Assembly: GCF_002095465.1 (NCBI RefSeq)
Contig: NZ_MLFP01000002.1
Coordinates: 372,001-436,000 of the forward strand
DNA: 64,000 bases
From: Pantoea rodasii
GTDB taxonomy: Bacteria; Pseudomonadota; Gammaproteobacteria; Enterobacterales; Enterobacteriaceae
Reading direction: 5' to 3'
Below, piece by piece: positions 50,631 through 58,671 of this stretch. The translations under genes and the position numbers were made by a program. Under the pieces are notes generated by a model. The model made no database searches, had not been told where the DNA came from, and saw only the letters and a list, made by a program, of their open reading frames with translations. How positions within the stretch are numbered: position 1 is the stretch's first letter; each line of letters begins with the position of its first letter.

Positions 50631-50684
50631 GGCGTCCTCGAAAATTCTGACCTGCATTACAACACCTTAACCGCCACGCTTGGG

Positions 50685-50713
50685 TTGTACAACTCTTTTG
50701 TTTCTGTACAACT
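50685..50713. promoter_or_regulatory. Repeated TGTACAACT sites in the mlrA/XRE control region
   Basis: TGTACAACT occurs at 50686-50694 and 50705-50713, 19 bases apart (about two helical turns), the first extended to the near-palindrome TTGTACAA. The second overlaps a TTGACG (-35-like) at 50713-50718. These are probably operator half-sites for MlrA or another local regulator. The factor is not known. Confidence 0.5.
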
Positions 50714-50754
50714 TGACGTTAAAGACGATTTAAGGTCATATCTCATATGTGAGA
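50713..50754 (+). promoter_or_regulatory. Putative promoter and palindromic operator of the XRE-cupin gene
   Basis: TTGACG at 50713-50718 and TCATAT at 50736-50741 are 17 bases apart, as in a sigma-70 promoter. The inverted repeat TCTCATATGTGAGA at 50741-50754 overlaps the -10, and a related half-site ATATGAGA is at 50768-50775. This suggests autoregulation by the HTH protein encoded just downstream. Confidence 0.55.
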
Positions 50755-50781
50755 TTTATTTCCCAAATATGAGAGGTGAAC

Positions 50782-51345
50782 ATGTCTGTACCGGATTCCG
50801 AACATCGGTTGGCCGCTCGACTGGCCGAATTACGTGTGCAACGCGGTTGGTCGCTGGACGAATTGGCGATGGCTACCGGCATCAGCAGGGCTTCATTGTC
50901 GCGCATTGAGCGGGCAGAGACCAGCCCCACAGCCGCTTTGCTTAATCGACTGTGCGTGGCTTATGGTTTAACCATGTCGCGCCTGCTGAGTGAAGTGGAA
51001 GAAGAGGCTGCGCTGCTGCTTAAGGCCGGCGATCAAACGGTATGGCGAGATGAGGCCAGCGGGTATCAGCGCCGCAGCGTATCGCCACCGGCCAGCCACT
51101 TTAAAGCAGAAATGGTGGAAGGCGTGTTGAAACCGGGCGCACGCATCGATTATGACGCACCGCCGGTCCAGGGGCTGGAACAGCATATCTGGTTACAATC
51201 CGGCGAGCTGACGTTCACCATGGACGATCAACGCTGGACACTTCAGGCAGGTGATTGCCTGCGTTTTCATCTCACCGGCAGATCGTCGTTCCAGGCGCAT
51301 GCTGAAGGTGGCGCGCGATACATTCTGGTGGTGTGTAAACCATGA
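50782..51345 (+). CDS. XRE-family regulator with cupin domain
   Basis: A 187-residue transcription factor with an N-terminal HTH_XRE (about 8-62: RVQRGWSLDELAMATGISR, then ASLSRIERAETSPT) and a C-terminal cupin_2 domain (about 110-185, with HIWLQSGELTFTM). Proteins of this design often sense a small metabolite and repress an adjacent operon. ATG at 50782 has AGAGG five bases upstream. The stop overlaps the GNAT gene ATG (ATGA), so the two are translated together. Confidence 0.88.
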   Translation: MSVPDSEHRLAARLAELRVQRGWSLDELAMATGISRASLSRIERAETSPTAALLNRLCVAYGLTMSRLLSEVEEEAALLLKAGDQTVWRDEASGYQRRSVSPPASHFKAEMVEGVLKPGARIDYDAPPVQGLEQHIWLQSGELTFTMDDQRWTLQAGDCLRFHLTGRSSFQAHAEGGARYILVVCKP

Positions 51346-51860
51346 CTGAAATTCAACAGCTAAGCGCCACTCAGGCACAGCCCCTGCTGGCCGCGCTGAC
51401 CGAGGTGTTGCACGGTTGTGTGGCCGACGGAGCCAGCGTCGGCTTTATTGATGCCGGGGATCGCGCAGCAATGGAACGCTTCTGGCAGGACAAAATTTAC
51501 AGCCTGGGGAGCGGCGATAATCAGCTGCTGGTGGCGTGGCAGCAAGGTGTGATTGTCGCGACGGTGATGGTGGGCGTTAGCGCGATGCCCAATGGGCGCC
51601 ATCGTGCCGAGATCAGTAAACTGCTGGTGCATCCCCGCGCCCGGCGCCAGGGAATCGCGCGTCGTCTGATGCAGCAAGCTGAGCAATTGGCCGTTGAGCA
51701 GGGCAAAACATTGCTGGTGCTGGACACGCGCAGCGGCGATGTGGCAACGGATCTGTATTTGTCGATGGACTGGCAGATTGCGGGTTCCATTCCGTTGTAT
51801 GCCGAGTCAACGGAAGGGATGTTGGATGCGACCACGGTAATGTTTAAAATTGTGGGGTAG
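51342..51860 (+). CDS. GNAT family N-acetyltransferase
   Basis: A 172-residue GNAT acetyltransferase with the acetyl-CoA-binding segment SKLLVHPRARRQGIARRLMQQ near residues 90-110 and LVLDTRSGD. The substrate is probably a small amine or amino acid analogue, to be guessed only from the XRE-cupin regulator it is co-transcribed with. Cytoplasmic. Confidence 0.88.
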   Translation: MTEIQQLSATQAQPLLAALTEVLHGCVADGASVGFIDAGDRAAMERFWQDKIYSLGSGDNQLLVAWQQGVIVATVMVGVSAMPNGRHRAEISKLLVHPRARRQGIARRLMQQAEQLAVEQGKTLLVLDTRSGDVATDLYLSMDWQIAGSIPLYAESTEGMLDATTVMFKIVG

Positions 51861-51869
51861 TGCACCAAA

Positions 51870-52842
51870 TCAGTGCGCCGCCTCGGCATCTTCCAGACCC
51901 AGCGACTGCATAAACAGCCGGATAATCGGATTGATTTTCCGGCCCTTTTTGATCATCAGGCAAAACGGATTTTCGCGGCGGACGGTTTCATCACCCAATT
52001 CACAGAGTTGACCACGCGCTATAAATGGCGCGGCATAATGTTCGGGTAAATAACCAATAAAGTGCCCGGTCAAAATCAGCATCGCGACAGATTCAACTTG
52101 CACAGCCTGCGCACCGCTATCCTGTAATGGAATGATGCGGCGGTCGTCACGCGGCGTGACATATAAATGATTAATAATCTTCTGCTCACGTAATATTTCC
52201 ACCGATATATTTTTATCACAAGAACCAGAATATAAAGGGTGTGACATAGAGCAATATAATTTTGAATATTCTTTATAAAGAGGGAAGTAATCAAAATCTG
52301 TTTTCATTTCATAAACCGGCGCGATGCCACAATGAAAGCGGCCTTCACTCATTCCGCGTTCAATATCATCCAATTGCGCGGTTTGTAATCGAATTTGTAC
52401 CTTTGGCGCCTTTTGGTGCAACTGCTGCACCGCGTTGGTGACCGGTGAGTGCGGGTCGGAAATGGTGTTATCCACCACGCAGATCGCGATGTCGCCCAAA
52501 AGCTCGTTACGGCTGTTGTGCAGGCGTTCGCGGAACAGATTCAGTGATACGAAGAGTTCCAGCGTGGCTTGATAAACGTTGATGCCATACTGCGTCAGTT
52601 CAAAGCCTTCGCGCCCACGGCTGCATAACGTCATGCCGAGGCGAATCTCCAGATCGGAAACTTGTTTGCTGATTGCCGCCAGACCGATATTCAGTTCATT
52701 GCTGGCAGCAGTTAACCCCCCCGGCTTCTACTACGCATTTAAATACCCGCAGTAATTTTAAGTCGATATTACTCAGTGCCAGAACCGCATTGTCGCCGCG
52801 ATTATTTGCATTGTTTCCAGACTGGGAAACTTTACTTTCCAT
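51870..52842 (-). pseudogene. LysR family regulator, frameshift in a G7 tract
   Basis: A LysR-type transcription factor divergent from the lyase-ABC-deacetylase cluster and probably its regulator. The effector domain and the second half of the HTH read from about 52713 down to 51870 (TAASNELNIGLAAISKQVSD). Upstream, a second frame from the ATG at 52842 gives the first helix (NIDLKLLRVFKCVVEAGG) and hits a stop. A run of seven G (minus strand, 52716-52722) separates them; six G would give one 323-residue LysR protein. It may be an error or a slippage switch. Confidence 0.85.
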
Positions 52843-52999
52843 CTTTGCTATTCAACTCCGGAATAATTGCGGTGAAAGTACAGTGAACCTGAAATATGAC
52901 GTATTTACCAGTGTAGCAGTGAAATAAGTTTTTATTATCACGCTTACCGCATCCATATCTTTTTCATATCGCTGACGATTATCTGTAAGGGGAATTAGC

Positions 53000-54427
53000 A
53001 TGTCTGATAATGCCGAACTGTTATGGGGCGCGCGTTTTAAAGCGGCACCGGCAGCCAGTTTAACCGCGCTGTCGCGCAGCCCGGATTATTACTTTGCCCT
53101 GGCACCTTACGATCTGGCGGGTTGCCGGGCACATGCCCGTGAACTGGCACGCGGCGATCTGCTGAGCAGTGAAGAACTCAATACTATGCTGGCGGCGATT
53201 GATGCGCTGGATGCCGATTATCGCGCCGGTCAGCTGCATCCGATTGCCGCTGACGAAGATGTGCACACCTTCATTGAACGCGCGCTGACTGAACGCTTAG
53301 GGCCACTGGGCGGCAAACTGCGCGCCGGTCGTTCGCGTAACGATCAGACCGTCAACGACTTACGTCTCTACCTGCGCGACAACGGCCGCAAAGTGGTCAG
53401 CGCGTTGCTGGCACTGCAGCACTCCCTGGTGGAGCAAGCCGCACTGCATACCGAAAGCGTGGCACCGGGTTTCACTCATTTGCAGCAGGCACAGCCGATT
53501 GTGTTCGGTCATCAACTGCTGGCCCATGCGCAATCTTTTGCCCGCGATATCGAGCGTATGCAGGATTGGGATCGCCGCAGTGCGCGCTGCCCACTGGGTG
53601 CCGCAGCGATGGCCGGTTCGGCAATTGCGCGCCAGCCGGAAAAAGCGGCTGAAGATCTGGCGTACCTGGCACCGTGCGAGAACTCGATTGATGCCGTCGC
53701 CAGCCGTGATTACGCCGCAGAATTCCTGTTCGTCACCAGCATGATCGGCATCAACCTGTCACGCCTGTGCGAAGAGGTGTGCATGTGGGCCTCGCGCCAG
53801 TTCCGCTGGGTCGAGCTGCATGACAGCTACGCCACCGGCAGCTCAATCATGCCGCAGAAGAAAAACCCGGACATCGCCGAACTGACGCGTGGTCGCTCCG
53901 GTCGTCTGGTTGGCAACCTGATGGCGCTGCTCACCACCATGAAAGCGATGCCGCTCTCCTATAACCGCGACCTGAGCGATGACAAACGCAACGTGATTGA
54001 TGCCGTGGACACGCTGCTGCTGGTGCTGCCGGCGATGGCCGGCATGATGTCGACGTTGAAATTCAACACCGAGGTGATGCGCGAGCAGGCACCGGACGGT
54101 TTCACCCTGGCTACCGAAGTCGCCGACTGGCTGGCGATGCGCGGTGTGCCATTCCGTGAAGCCCATGAAATCACCGGTCAGCTGGTGCAGCTGTGTGAAC
54201 AAGAAAATTGCGGACTGTCCGACCTGAGTGATGCGCAGTTGCAGGCCGTTGATGCACGCTTAACACCTGAAGTGCGCAGTGCCCTGACGCTGGAAGCCGC
54301 ACTGGCGGCACGCAGCGGCTACGGCGGCACCGCACCCGTCCGCGTGCGCGAACAGTTAGCGCGTTTGCAAACCCTGATGCAGAACCAGCAGCGCTGGACT
54401 GAAGATTACGCTGGCCCGCGCGCCTGA
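53000..54427 (+). CDS. Argininosuccinate lyase-like C-N lyase
   Basis: A 475-residue fumarase/aspartase-superfamily enzyme. It has all the signature blocks: GKLRAGRSRNDQ near residue 105, GFTHLQQAQP near 157, and the catalytic serine loop TGSSIMPQKKNPDIAEL near 280. By eye its N terminus (SRSPDY...LAPYDLAGCRAHAREL, ADEDVHTFIERAL) is closer to actinobacterial ArgH than to E. coli ArgH. Its place at the head of an import and hydrolase cluster argues for a catabolic role, eliminating fumarate from an N-succinyl-type substrate, instead of arginine synthesis. EDDS lyase is a known member of this group. Simple argininosuccinate lyase activity cannot be excluded. Confidence 0.85.
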   Translation: MSDNAELLWGARFKAAPAASLTALSRSPDYYFALAPYDLAGCRAHARELARGDLLSSEELNTMLAAIDALDADYRAGQLHPIAADEDVHTFIERALTERLGPLGGKLRAGRSRNDQTVNDLRLYLRDNGRKVVSALLALQHSLVEQAALHTESVAPGFTHLQQAQPIVFGHQLLAHAQSFARDIERMQDWDRRSARCPLGAAAMAGSAIARQPEKAAEDLAYLAPCENSIDAVASRDYAAEFLFVTSMIGINLSRLCEEVCMWASRQFRWVELHDSYATGSSIMPQKKNPDIAELTRGRSGRLVGNLMALLTTMKAMPLSYNRDLSDDKRNVIDAVDTLLLVLPAMAGMMSTLKFNTEVMREQAPDGFTLATEVADWLAMRGVPFREAHEITGQLVQLCEQENCGLSDLSDAQLQAVDARLTPEVRSALTLEAALAARSGYGGTAPVRVREQLARLQTLMQNQQRWTEDYAGPRA

Positions 54428-54514
54428 GGAGACGCTGATGTCGCAATCCACCCCGGTTGAACCCAGCATGAAAATAGCCGTGAGCAGACGCACTACGATC
54501 TGGATCGCTATCAA

Positions 54515-55315
54515 GTGGTGCCACGCCGTTATTACGGCCGTATTACCGCCTCGGCGGTAATCCTGGTGCTGCTGGCGCTGCTGGTGAATGCGTTCGCCCA
54601 CGGCAACATTGAGTGGTCGTTCGTGAGCCAGTTCTTTACCGCGCAGGCGATCTTAAACGGCGTGGTGAACACGCTGATTATGTCGGTGCTGGCGATGGGA
54701 CTCGGCATTCTGTTCGGTGTGATCACCGCGATTATGTATATGTCGCCCAACCCGGTGCTGCACTACATCGCCGTGGGCTACGCATGGATCTTCCGTGGCA
54801 CGCCGCTGATTCTGCAGCTGCTGCTGTGGTTCAACCTTGCGCTGGTGTTTCCTACCATCAGTATTCCCGGTGTGTTCAGCGTGCAAACCGTCACCATCAT
54901 GACGCCGTTCCTTGCGGCACTGTTGGGTTTGAGCATCAACCAGGGTGCCTACACCTCGGAAGTGGTGCGCGCCGGTTTACTGTCAGTGGATACCGGACAG
55001 TATGAAGCAGCGAAAGCGATTGGCATGCCACGCCTGCAAGCGCTGCATCGCATTATTCTGCCCCAGGCAATGCGCGTAATTTTGCCGCCGGTGGGTAACG
55101 AATTCATCAGCATGATCAAGACCACCAGTCTGGCGAGCATGATCCAGTACTCCGAACTGCTCTACAACACGCAAACCATCTACTTCGCCAATGCGCGTGT
55201 GATGGAACTGCTGTTCGTGGCGGGCATCTGGTACCTGATCATCGTGACCGTGCTGTCGTTTGGTCAGAGTCGCCTTGAGCGCTACTTCTCACGCGGCCAC
55301 CGCCAGCGTCAGTAA
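54515..55315 (+). CDS. Polar amino acid ABC permease
   Basis: A HisM/GlnP-family permease of an amino acid importer, five TM segments, with the EAA loop YEAAKAIGMPRLQALHRI near the C terminus. The uninterrupted frame begins at a GTG at 54515 (266 residues), but that start has no ribosome binding site. An ATG at 54438 with AGGAG upstream begins MSQSTPVEP. One more C in the CCC at about 54462-54464 joins it to REQTHYDLDRYQVVPRRYY, giving a 292-residue protein. I infer the true start is 54438 and the frame is broken by one base. Next genes are the cognate ATPase and binding protein. Confidence 0.88.
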   Translation: MVPRRYYGRITASAVILVLLALLVNAFAHGNIEWSFVSQFFTAQAILNGVVNTLIMSVLAMGLGILFGVITAIMYMSPNPVLHYIAVGYAWIFRGTPLILQLLLWFNLALVFPTISIPGVFSVQTVTIMTPFLAALLGLSINQGAYTSEVVRAGLLSVDTGQYEAAKAIGMPRLQALHRIILPQAMRVILPPVGNEFISMIKTTSLASMIQYSELLYNTQTIYFANARVMELLFVAGIWYLIIVTVLSFGQSRLERYFSRGHRQRQ

Positions 55316-55328
55316 TTGGGAGAACGAG

Positions 55329-56092
55329 ATGAGAAACATCGTGCGCGCCGTCAAGGTGAACAAATATTTCGACCAGTTTCATGCGCTGAAGGATGTCAGC
55401 CTCGAAGTGAATTACGGCGAGGTGATGTGCATCCTCGGGCCATCCGGCTCCGGTAAAAGCACCTTCCTGCGCTGCATCAATCAGCTGGAGAAGATCGATC
55501 AAGGTGGCATTTGGGTCGACAACGAATTAGCAGGCTATCGCATCGCCGGCAACAAACTGCATGCGTTGAGCGATAAGCAAATTGCCCGCCAGCGCCTGCA
55601 AACCGGCATGGTGTTCCAGCGCTTTAACCTGTTCCCGCACAAAACCGCGCTGGAAAACATTATCGAAGGGCCGTGTCGTGTCCTGCTGCGCCCGAAGCGC
55701 GAAGCCACTGAAGAGGCGATGGCACTGCTGGACCGGGTTGGTCTGGCGCACAAGCGCACGACTATCCGCAGTCACTGTCCGGCGGGCAGCAGCAGCGTGT
55801 GGCGATTGCCCGTGCGCTGGCAATGAAACCGAAATTGATGCTGTTTGACGAACCCACTTCGGCGCTGGATCCGGAGATGGTCGGCGAAGTGCTGGCGGTG
55901 ATGCGCCAGTTGGCAAAAGAGGGCACCACCATGCTGGTGGTCACCCACGAAATGGGCTTTGCCCGTGAGGTGGCGAACCAGGTGGTGTTTATGGACGAGG
56001 GACGCATCATCGAGCAGGGCGCACCAGAAGACATTCTGCTGAACCCGCAGAACCCACGGATGAAAAACTTTATTAACGCGATTCTTCTTTAA
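55329..56092 (+). pseudogene. Polar amino acid ABC ATPase, one-base frameshift
   Basis: A GlnQ/HisP-type ATPase of the same importer. Walker A GPSGSGKST near residue 37, Q-loop FQRFNLFPH, signature LSGGQQQR, Walker [14 protein letters not shown]. The frame breaks near 55756: after VGLAHKR one G is missing, and the next frame then continues as [21 protein letters not shown] to 56092. With one base restored it is 254 residues, the usual size. The reading frame before the break also overlaps the last bases after the permease stop by 13 bases of spacing only, so the genes are one operon. Confidence 0.9.
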
Positions 56093-56111
56093 CGTGACCG
56101 GGGTGAAAAAC

Positions 56112-56933
56112 ATGAAAAAACTGTTATTGAGTGCCATCAGTGCTGCGCTTTTACTGCAATCTTCTGCCTGGGCAGATATCGCCGTGCCAGCCGCCATCAA
56201 AGAGAAAGGCTTGACCGTGGCGATCATGCCGAACTATCCGCCAATGGATTTCAAGGATCCGGCCACCAACCAGCTTACCGGTGTGGATTACGATCTTGGT
56301 CAGGCGATTGCGGCAAAGCTGGGCGTGAAGATCAACTGGCAGGAGATCGCCTTTGAGCAGATGGTTAACGCGGTGGTGACGAAGCGCGTCGATCTGGTGA
56401 TGTCCGGCATGACCGACACCAAAGAGCGCCAGAAGGTGGTTAACTTTATCGATTACTTCAAAACCGGTCCGCAGTTCTACACTCAGGCCGCTCGCAGCGA
56501 CATCAACAGCGCGATGGATCTGTGCGGTAAAAAAGTCGGCACCAGTCGTCGTACCACTTTCCCGGTAGAGATTGCCAACTGGTCTAAAGCGCACTGCGAA
56601 GCGGCCGGCAAGCCAGCGATCATCGTAGTTGGCGCTGAAGGTACGGCGGATGCGCGTACCCAGCTGCGTCAGAACCGTCTGGATGGCGTGGTGCAGGGGA
56701 GCGAAACGCTGCCGTACATCATGGATCTTGAGAAGGGTAAATATAAGCCGCTCGATAAAGCCTTCTCCTTCCAGTACACCGGCATGGCGATTGGTAAAGA
56801 TGCAGGCGAGCTGACCACTGCGGTGCAGGCGGCGATTGATGCGATGATTGCCGACGGTAGCTACCAGAAGATCCTCGCGAAATGGGGCCTGTCCGACAAT
56901 GGCGTGACTCAGGCGACCGTTAACCAGGGCTAA
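56112..56933 (+). CDS. Amino acid ABC transporter substrate-binding protein
   Basis: A 273-residue periplasmic binding protein of the SBP_bac_3 family. Signal peptide about 1-21 (cleavage after AWA), then the domain start LTVAIMPNYPPMDFKDPATNQ and DYDLGQAIAAKLG. Two cysteines (DLCGKK and AHCEAAG) may form a disulfide. The ligand is likely a charged amino acid derivative, presumably the substrate of the lyase or deacetylases. ATG at 56112 has GGGGTG upstream. Confidence 0.9.
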   Translation: MKKLLLSAISAALLLQSSAWADIAVPAAIKEKGLTVAIMPNYPPMDFKDPATNQLTGVDYDLGQAIAAKLGVKINWQEIAFEQMVNAVVTKRVDLVMSGMTDTKERQKVVNFIDYFKTGPQFYTQAARSDINSAMDLCGKKVGTSRRTTFPVEIANWSKAHCEAAGKPAIIVVGAEGTADARTQLRQNRLDGVVQGSETLPYIMDLEKGKYKPLDKAFSFQYTGMAIGKDAGELTTAVQAAIDAMIADGSYQKILAKWGLSDNGVTQATVNQG

Positions 56934-56945
56934 AGGAGCGTAGCG

Positions 56946-57791
56946 ATGCAACAACCGGGCGCAGTGCGCTGGCCGCAGGGGAAACGCGGCTGTATGGCGC
57001 TGGCGTTTGACCTTGATGGTCCCACCGGCGATGCCATGTTGAATGGCAGCCTGTGGTCAACGCCAGAATATTTCACCTTTGGTGCGTATGGGCCGTACCG
57101 TGCGCTCGGGCGATTGCTCGACCTGCTGCGCGCTTTCCAGATCCCCGCCACGTTTTTTGTGCCGGCGTGGGTCGTGGAACAGTGGCCGCAGCAGTGTCAG
57201 GCGATTATCGAACAAGGCCACGAAGTGGCCTATCACGGCTATCGTCACGAATCTTTCTGGGCGATTCCGCCGGATGAACAGCGTGCCGTGATGGCGAAAT
57301 CCGCTGAAATCTTTAAACAGCATTTGGGCATCACCGCCTGCGGTTTCCGTACGCCGTCAGGTGACTGGCATGCCGAAACGCCGCAAATTTTGCGTGATGC
57401 TGGGGTGATTTATTCCAGCAGCATGCGCGGCGACGATCGTCCTTACAGCATCCCGGTGGCCGGTCATACGCCGCTGGTGGAGATCCCCGGCAAGTGGGAG
57501 ATGGACGATTACGCCTCGCTGGCCTACACGCGCCAGCCTGACTTCCCGAAAGGGGGCGATCGTATCGCCAGCTATGCGCACACGCGCGATAACTGGCAGC
57601 GTGAATTCGATGGCGCGATGGATGAAGGCTTGTGCCTGACCACGCTGTTCCACCCGAAAATTTCCGGCCAGCCTGGACGTATCCTGCTGCTGGAGCAGCT
57701 GTTTGAACATATGACGGCGCGTGATGACGTGTGGTTTGCACGCTGTGATGCGGTGGCGCAGTGGTATCTGCAGGAGCAACAGCATGACTGA
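56946..57791 (+). CDS. CE4 deacetylase family protein, HpPgdA-like, full metal site
   Basis: A 281-residue cytoplasmic NodB-fold (polysaccharide deacetylase) protein closest to the HpPgdA subgroup. Key positions are the first acidic motif AFDLDGPTGD near residue 20 (catalytic base and metal Asp), the metal pair in YHGYRHE near residue 98, FRTPSGDW near 135, VEIPGKWEMDD near 180 and LFHPKISGQPGR near 236. There is no signal peptide, so it probably acts on a small imported compound rather than on a polymer, as do PuuE-like allantoin or cyclic imide hydrolases. Strong AAGGAG site; the next gene overlaps. Confidence 0.85.
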   Translation: MQQPGAVRWPQGKRGCMALAFDLDGPTGDAMLNGSLWSTPEYFTFGAYGPYRALGRLLDLLRAFQIPATFFVPAWVVEQWPQQCQAIIEQGHEVAYHGYRHESFWAIPPDEQRAVMAKSAEIFKQHLGITACGFRTPSGDWHAETPQILRDAGVIYSSSMRGDDRPYSIPVAGHTPLVEIPGKWEMDDYASLAYTRQPDFPKGGDRIASYAHTRDNWQREFDGAMDEGLCLTTLFHPKISGQPGRILLLEQLFEHMTARDDVWFARCDAVAQWYLQEQQHD

Positions 57792-58671
57792 ATCATCCCG
57801 CTGGCCGCTGGGCTTCCAGTCCGCCGCCGTTTTGACCATCGATTTCAATGATATCCACGGCATTTTGACCCAGGCGCCAGCCGTCGCCGGGCGCGATAAA
57901 ACCCTGTCGGTTTGGCGCTATGGCACCCTGCGCGGTGTGGACCGCTTGCTGGCGTTACTGGCAGAGAAACAGCTGCAAGCCAGCTGGTGCTTACCGGCAA
58001 TTGTCGCGGCAGAGCAGCCGGAACTGATTAAACGCATCGTGGCCGATGGCCATGAGATTGCCTGCAGCGGCGAGCGCCATGAAGACTTCTCGGCGTTGTC
58101 GCTGGATCAGCAGATCGCCAGCGTGACGCGCGGCTGTGAGCAGCTGGCGCAGTTTACCGGCAAACCGATTCAGGGCTTCCGCACCCCCGCAGGGCAGTGG
58201 AAGCCGGGTCTGGCGGACGCGCTGGTGGAGCAGGGCATTCGCTGGTCATCAAGCTGGCGCGGCGACGATCTGCCGTACTTCCATCCCGGCACGCGGCTGG
58301 TGGAACTGCCGATGCATTACACGCTGGAAGATGAACCTTATTTTGCCTTTAACCTGAGTCCGGCTATCCCGCCGGGACAGTCGCGGATTGCGCCTTATGC
58401 CGAAACGCTGGCGAACATGACGCAGGATTTCCAGGGCTTCCACCGCTTTGGCCTGTGTTATCTGCTGCGCCTTCATCCGGAGATCATCGGCACCGCCGGG
58501 CGTATCGGTTTGCTGCGTGAATTGATCGAGACGCTGCAACAGCACAACGTGTGGATCGCTACGGCGGAACAGGTGGCGGCGCATTGGCAAACTCAGCCGG
58601 ACAATGATTTTTGCCATCCGGCAGAAGTGTTTACTCGCATCACCGGAGGTGCGCATGGCCTCGACGCTTGA
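57784..58671 (+). CDS. CE4 deacetylase paralogue with degenerate metal site
   Basis: A 295-residue homologue of the preceding protein with the same blocks but altered ligands. The acidic motif is TIDFND instead of FDLDGPTGD, so the second Asp is Asn. The HxxxH pair is CSGERHE, so the first His is Ser. FRTPAGQW, VELPMHYTLEDE and LRLHPEIIGTAGR are kept. It begins inside the end of the first copy (overlap of eight bases) and overlaps the MmgE/PrpD gene. I infer a non-catalytic partner, perhaps in a heteromer with the first copy, or a different chemistry. Confidence 0.8.
   Translation: MTESSRWPLGFQSAAVLTIDFNDIHGILTQAPAVAGRDKTLSVWRYGTLRGVDRLLALLAEKQLQASWCLPAIVAAEQPELIKRIVADGHEIACSGERHEDFSALSLDQQIASVTRGCEQLAQFTGKPIQGFRTPAGQWKPGLADALVEQGIRWSSSWRGDDLPYFHPGTRLVELPMHYTLEDEPYFAFNLSPAIPPGQSRIAPYAETLANMTQDFQGFHRFGLCYLLRLHPEIIGTAGRIGLLRELIETLQQHNVWIATAEQVAAHWQTQPDNDFCHPAEVFTRITGGAHGLDA

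Noticed and set aside
54438..54514. A separate small gene between the lyase and the permease
   Set aside because: Its frame joins the permease with a single C added in CCC, so it is better read as the true N terminus of the permease.
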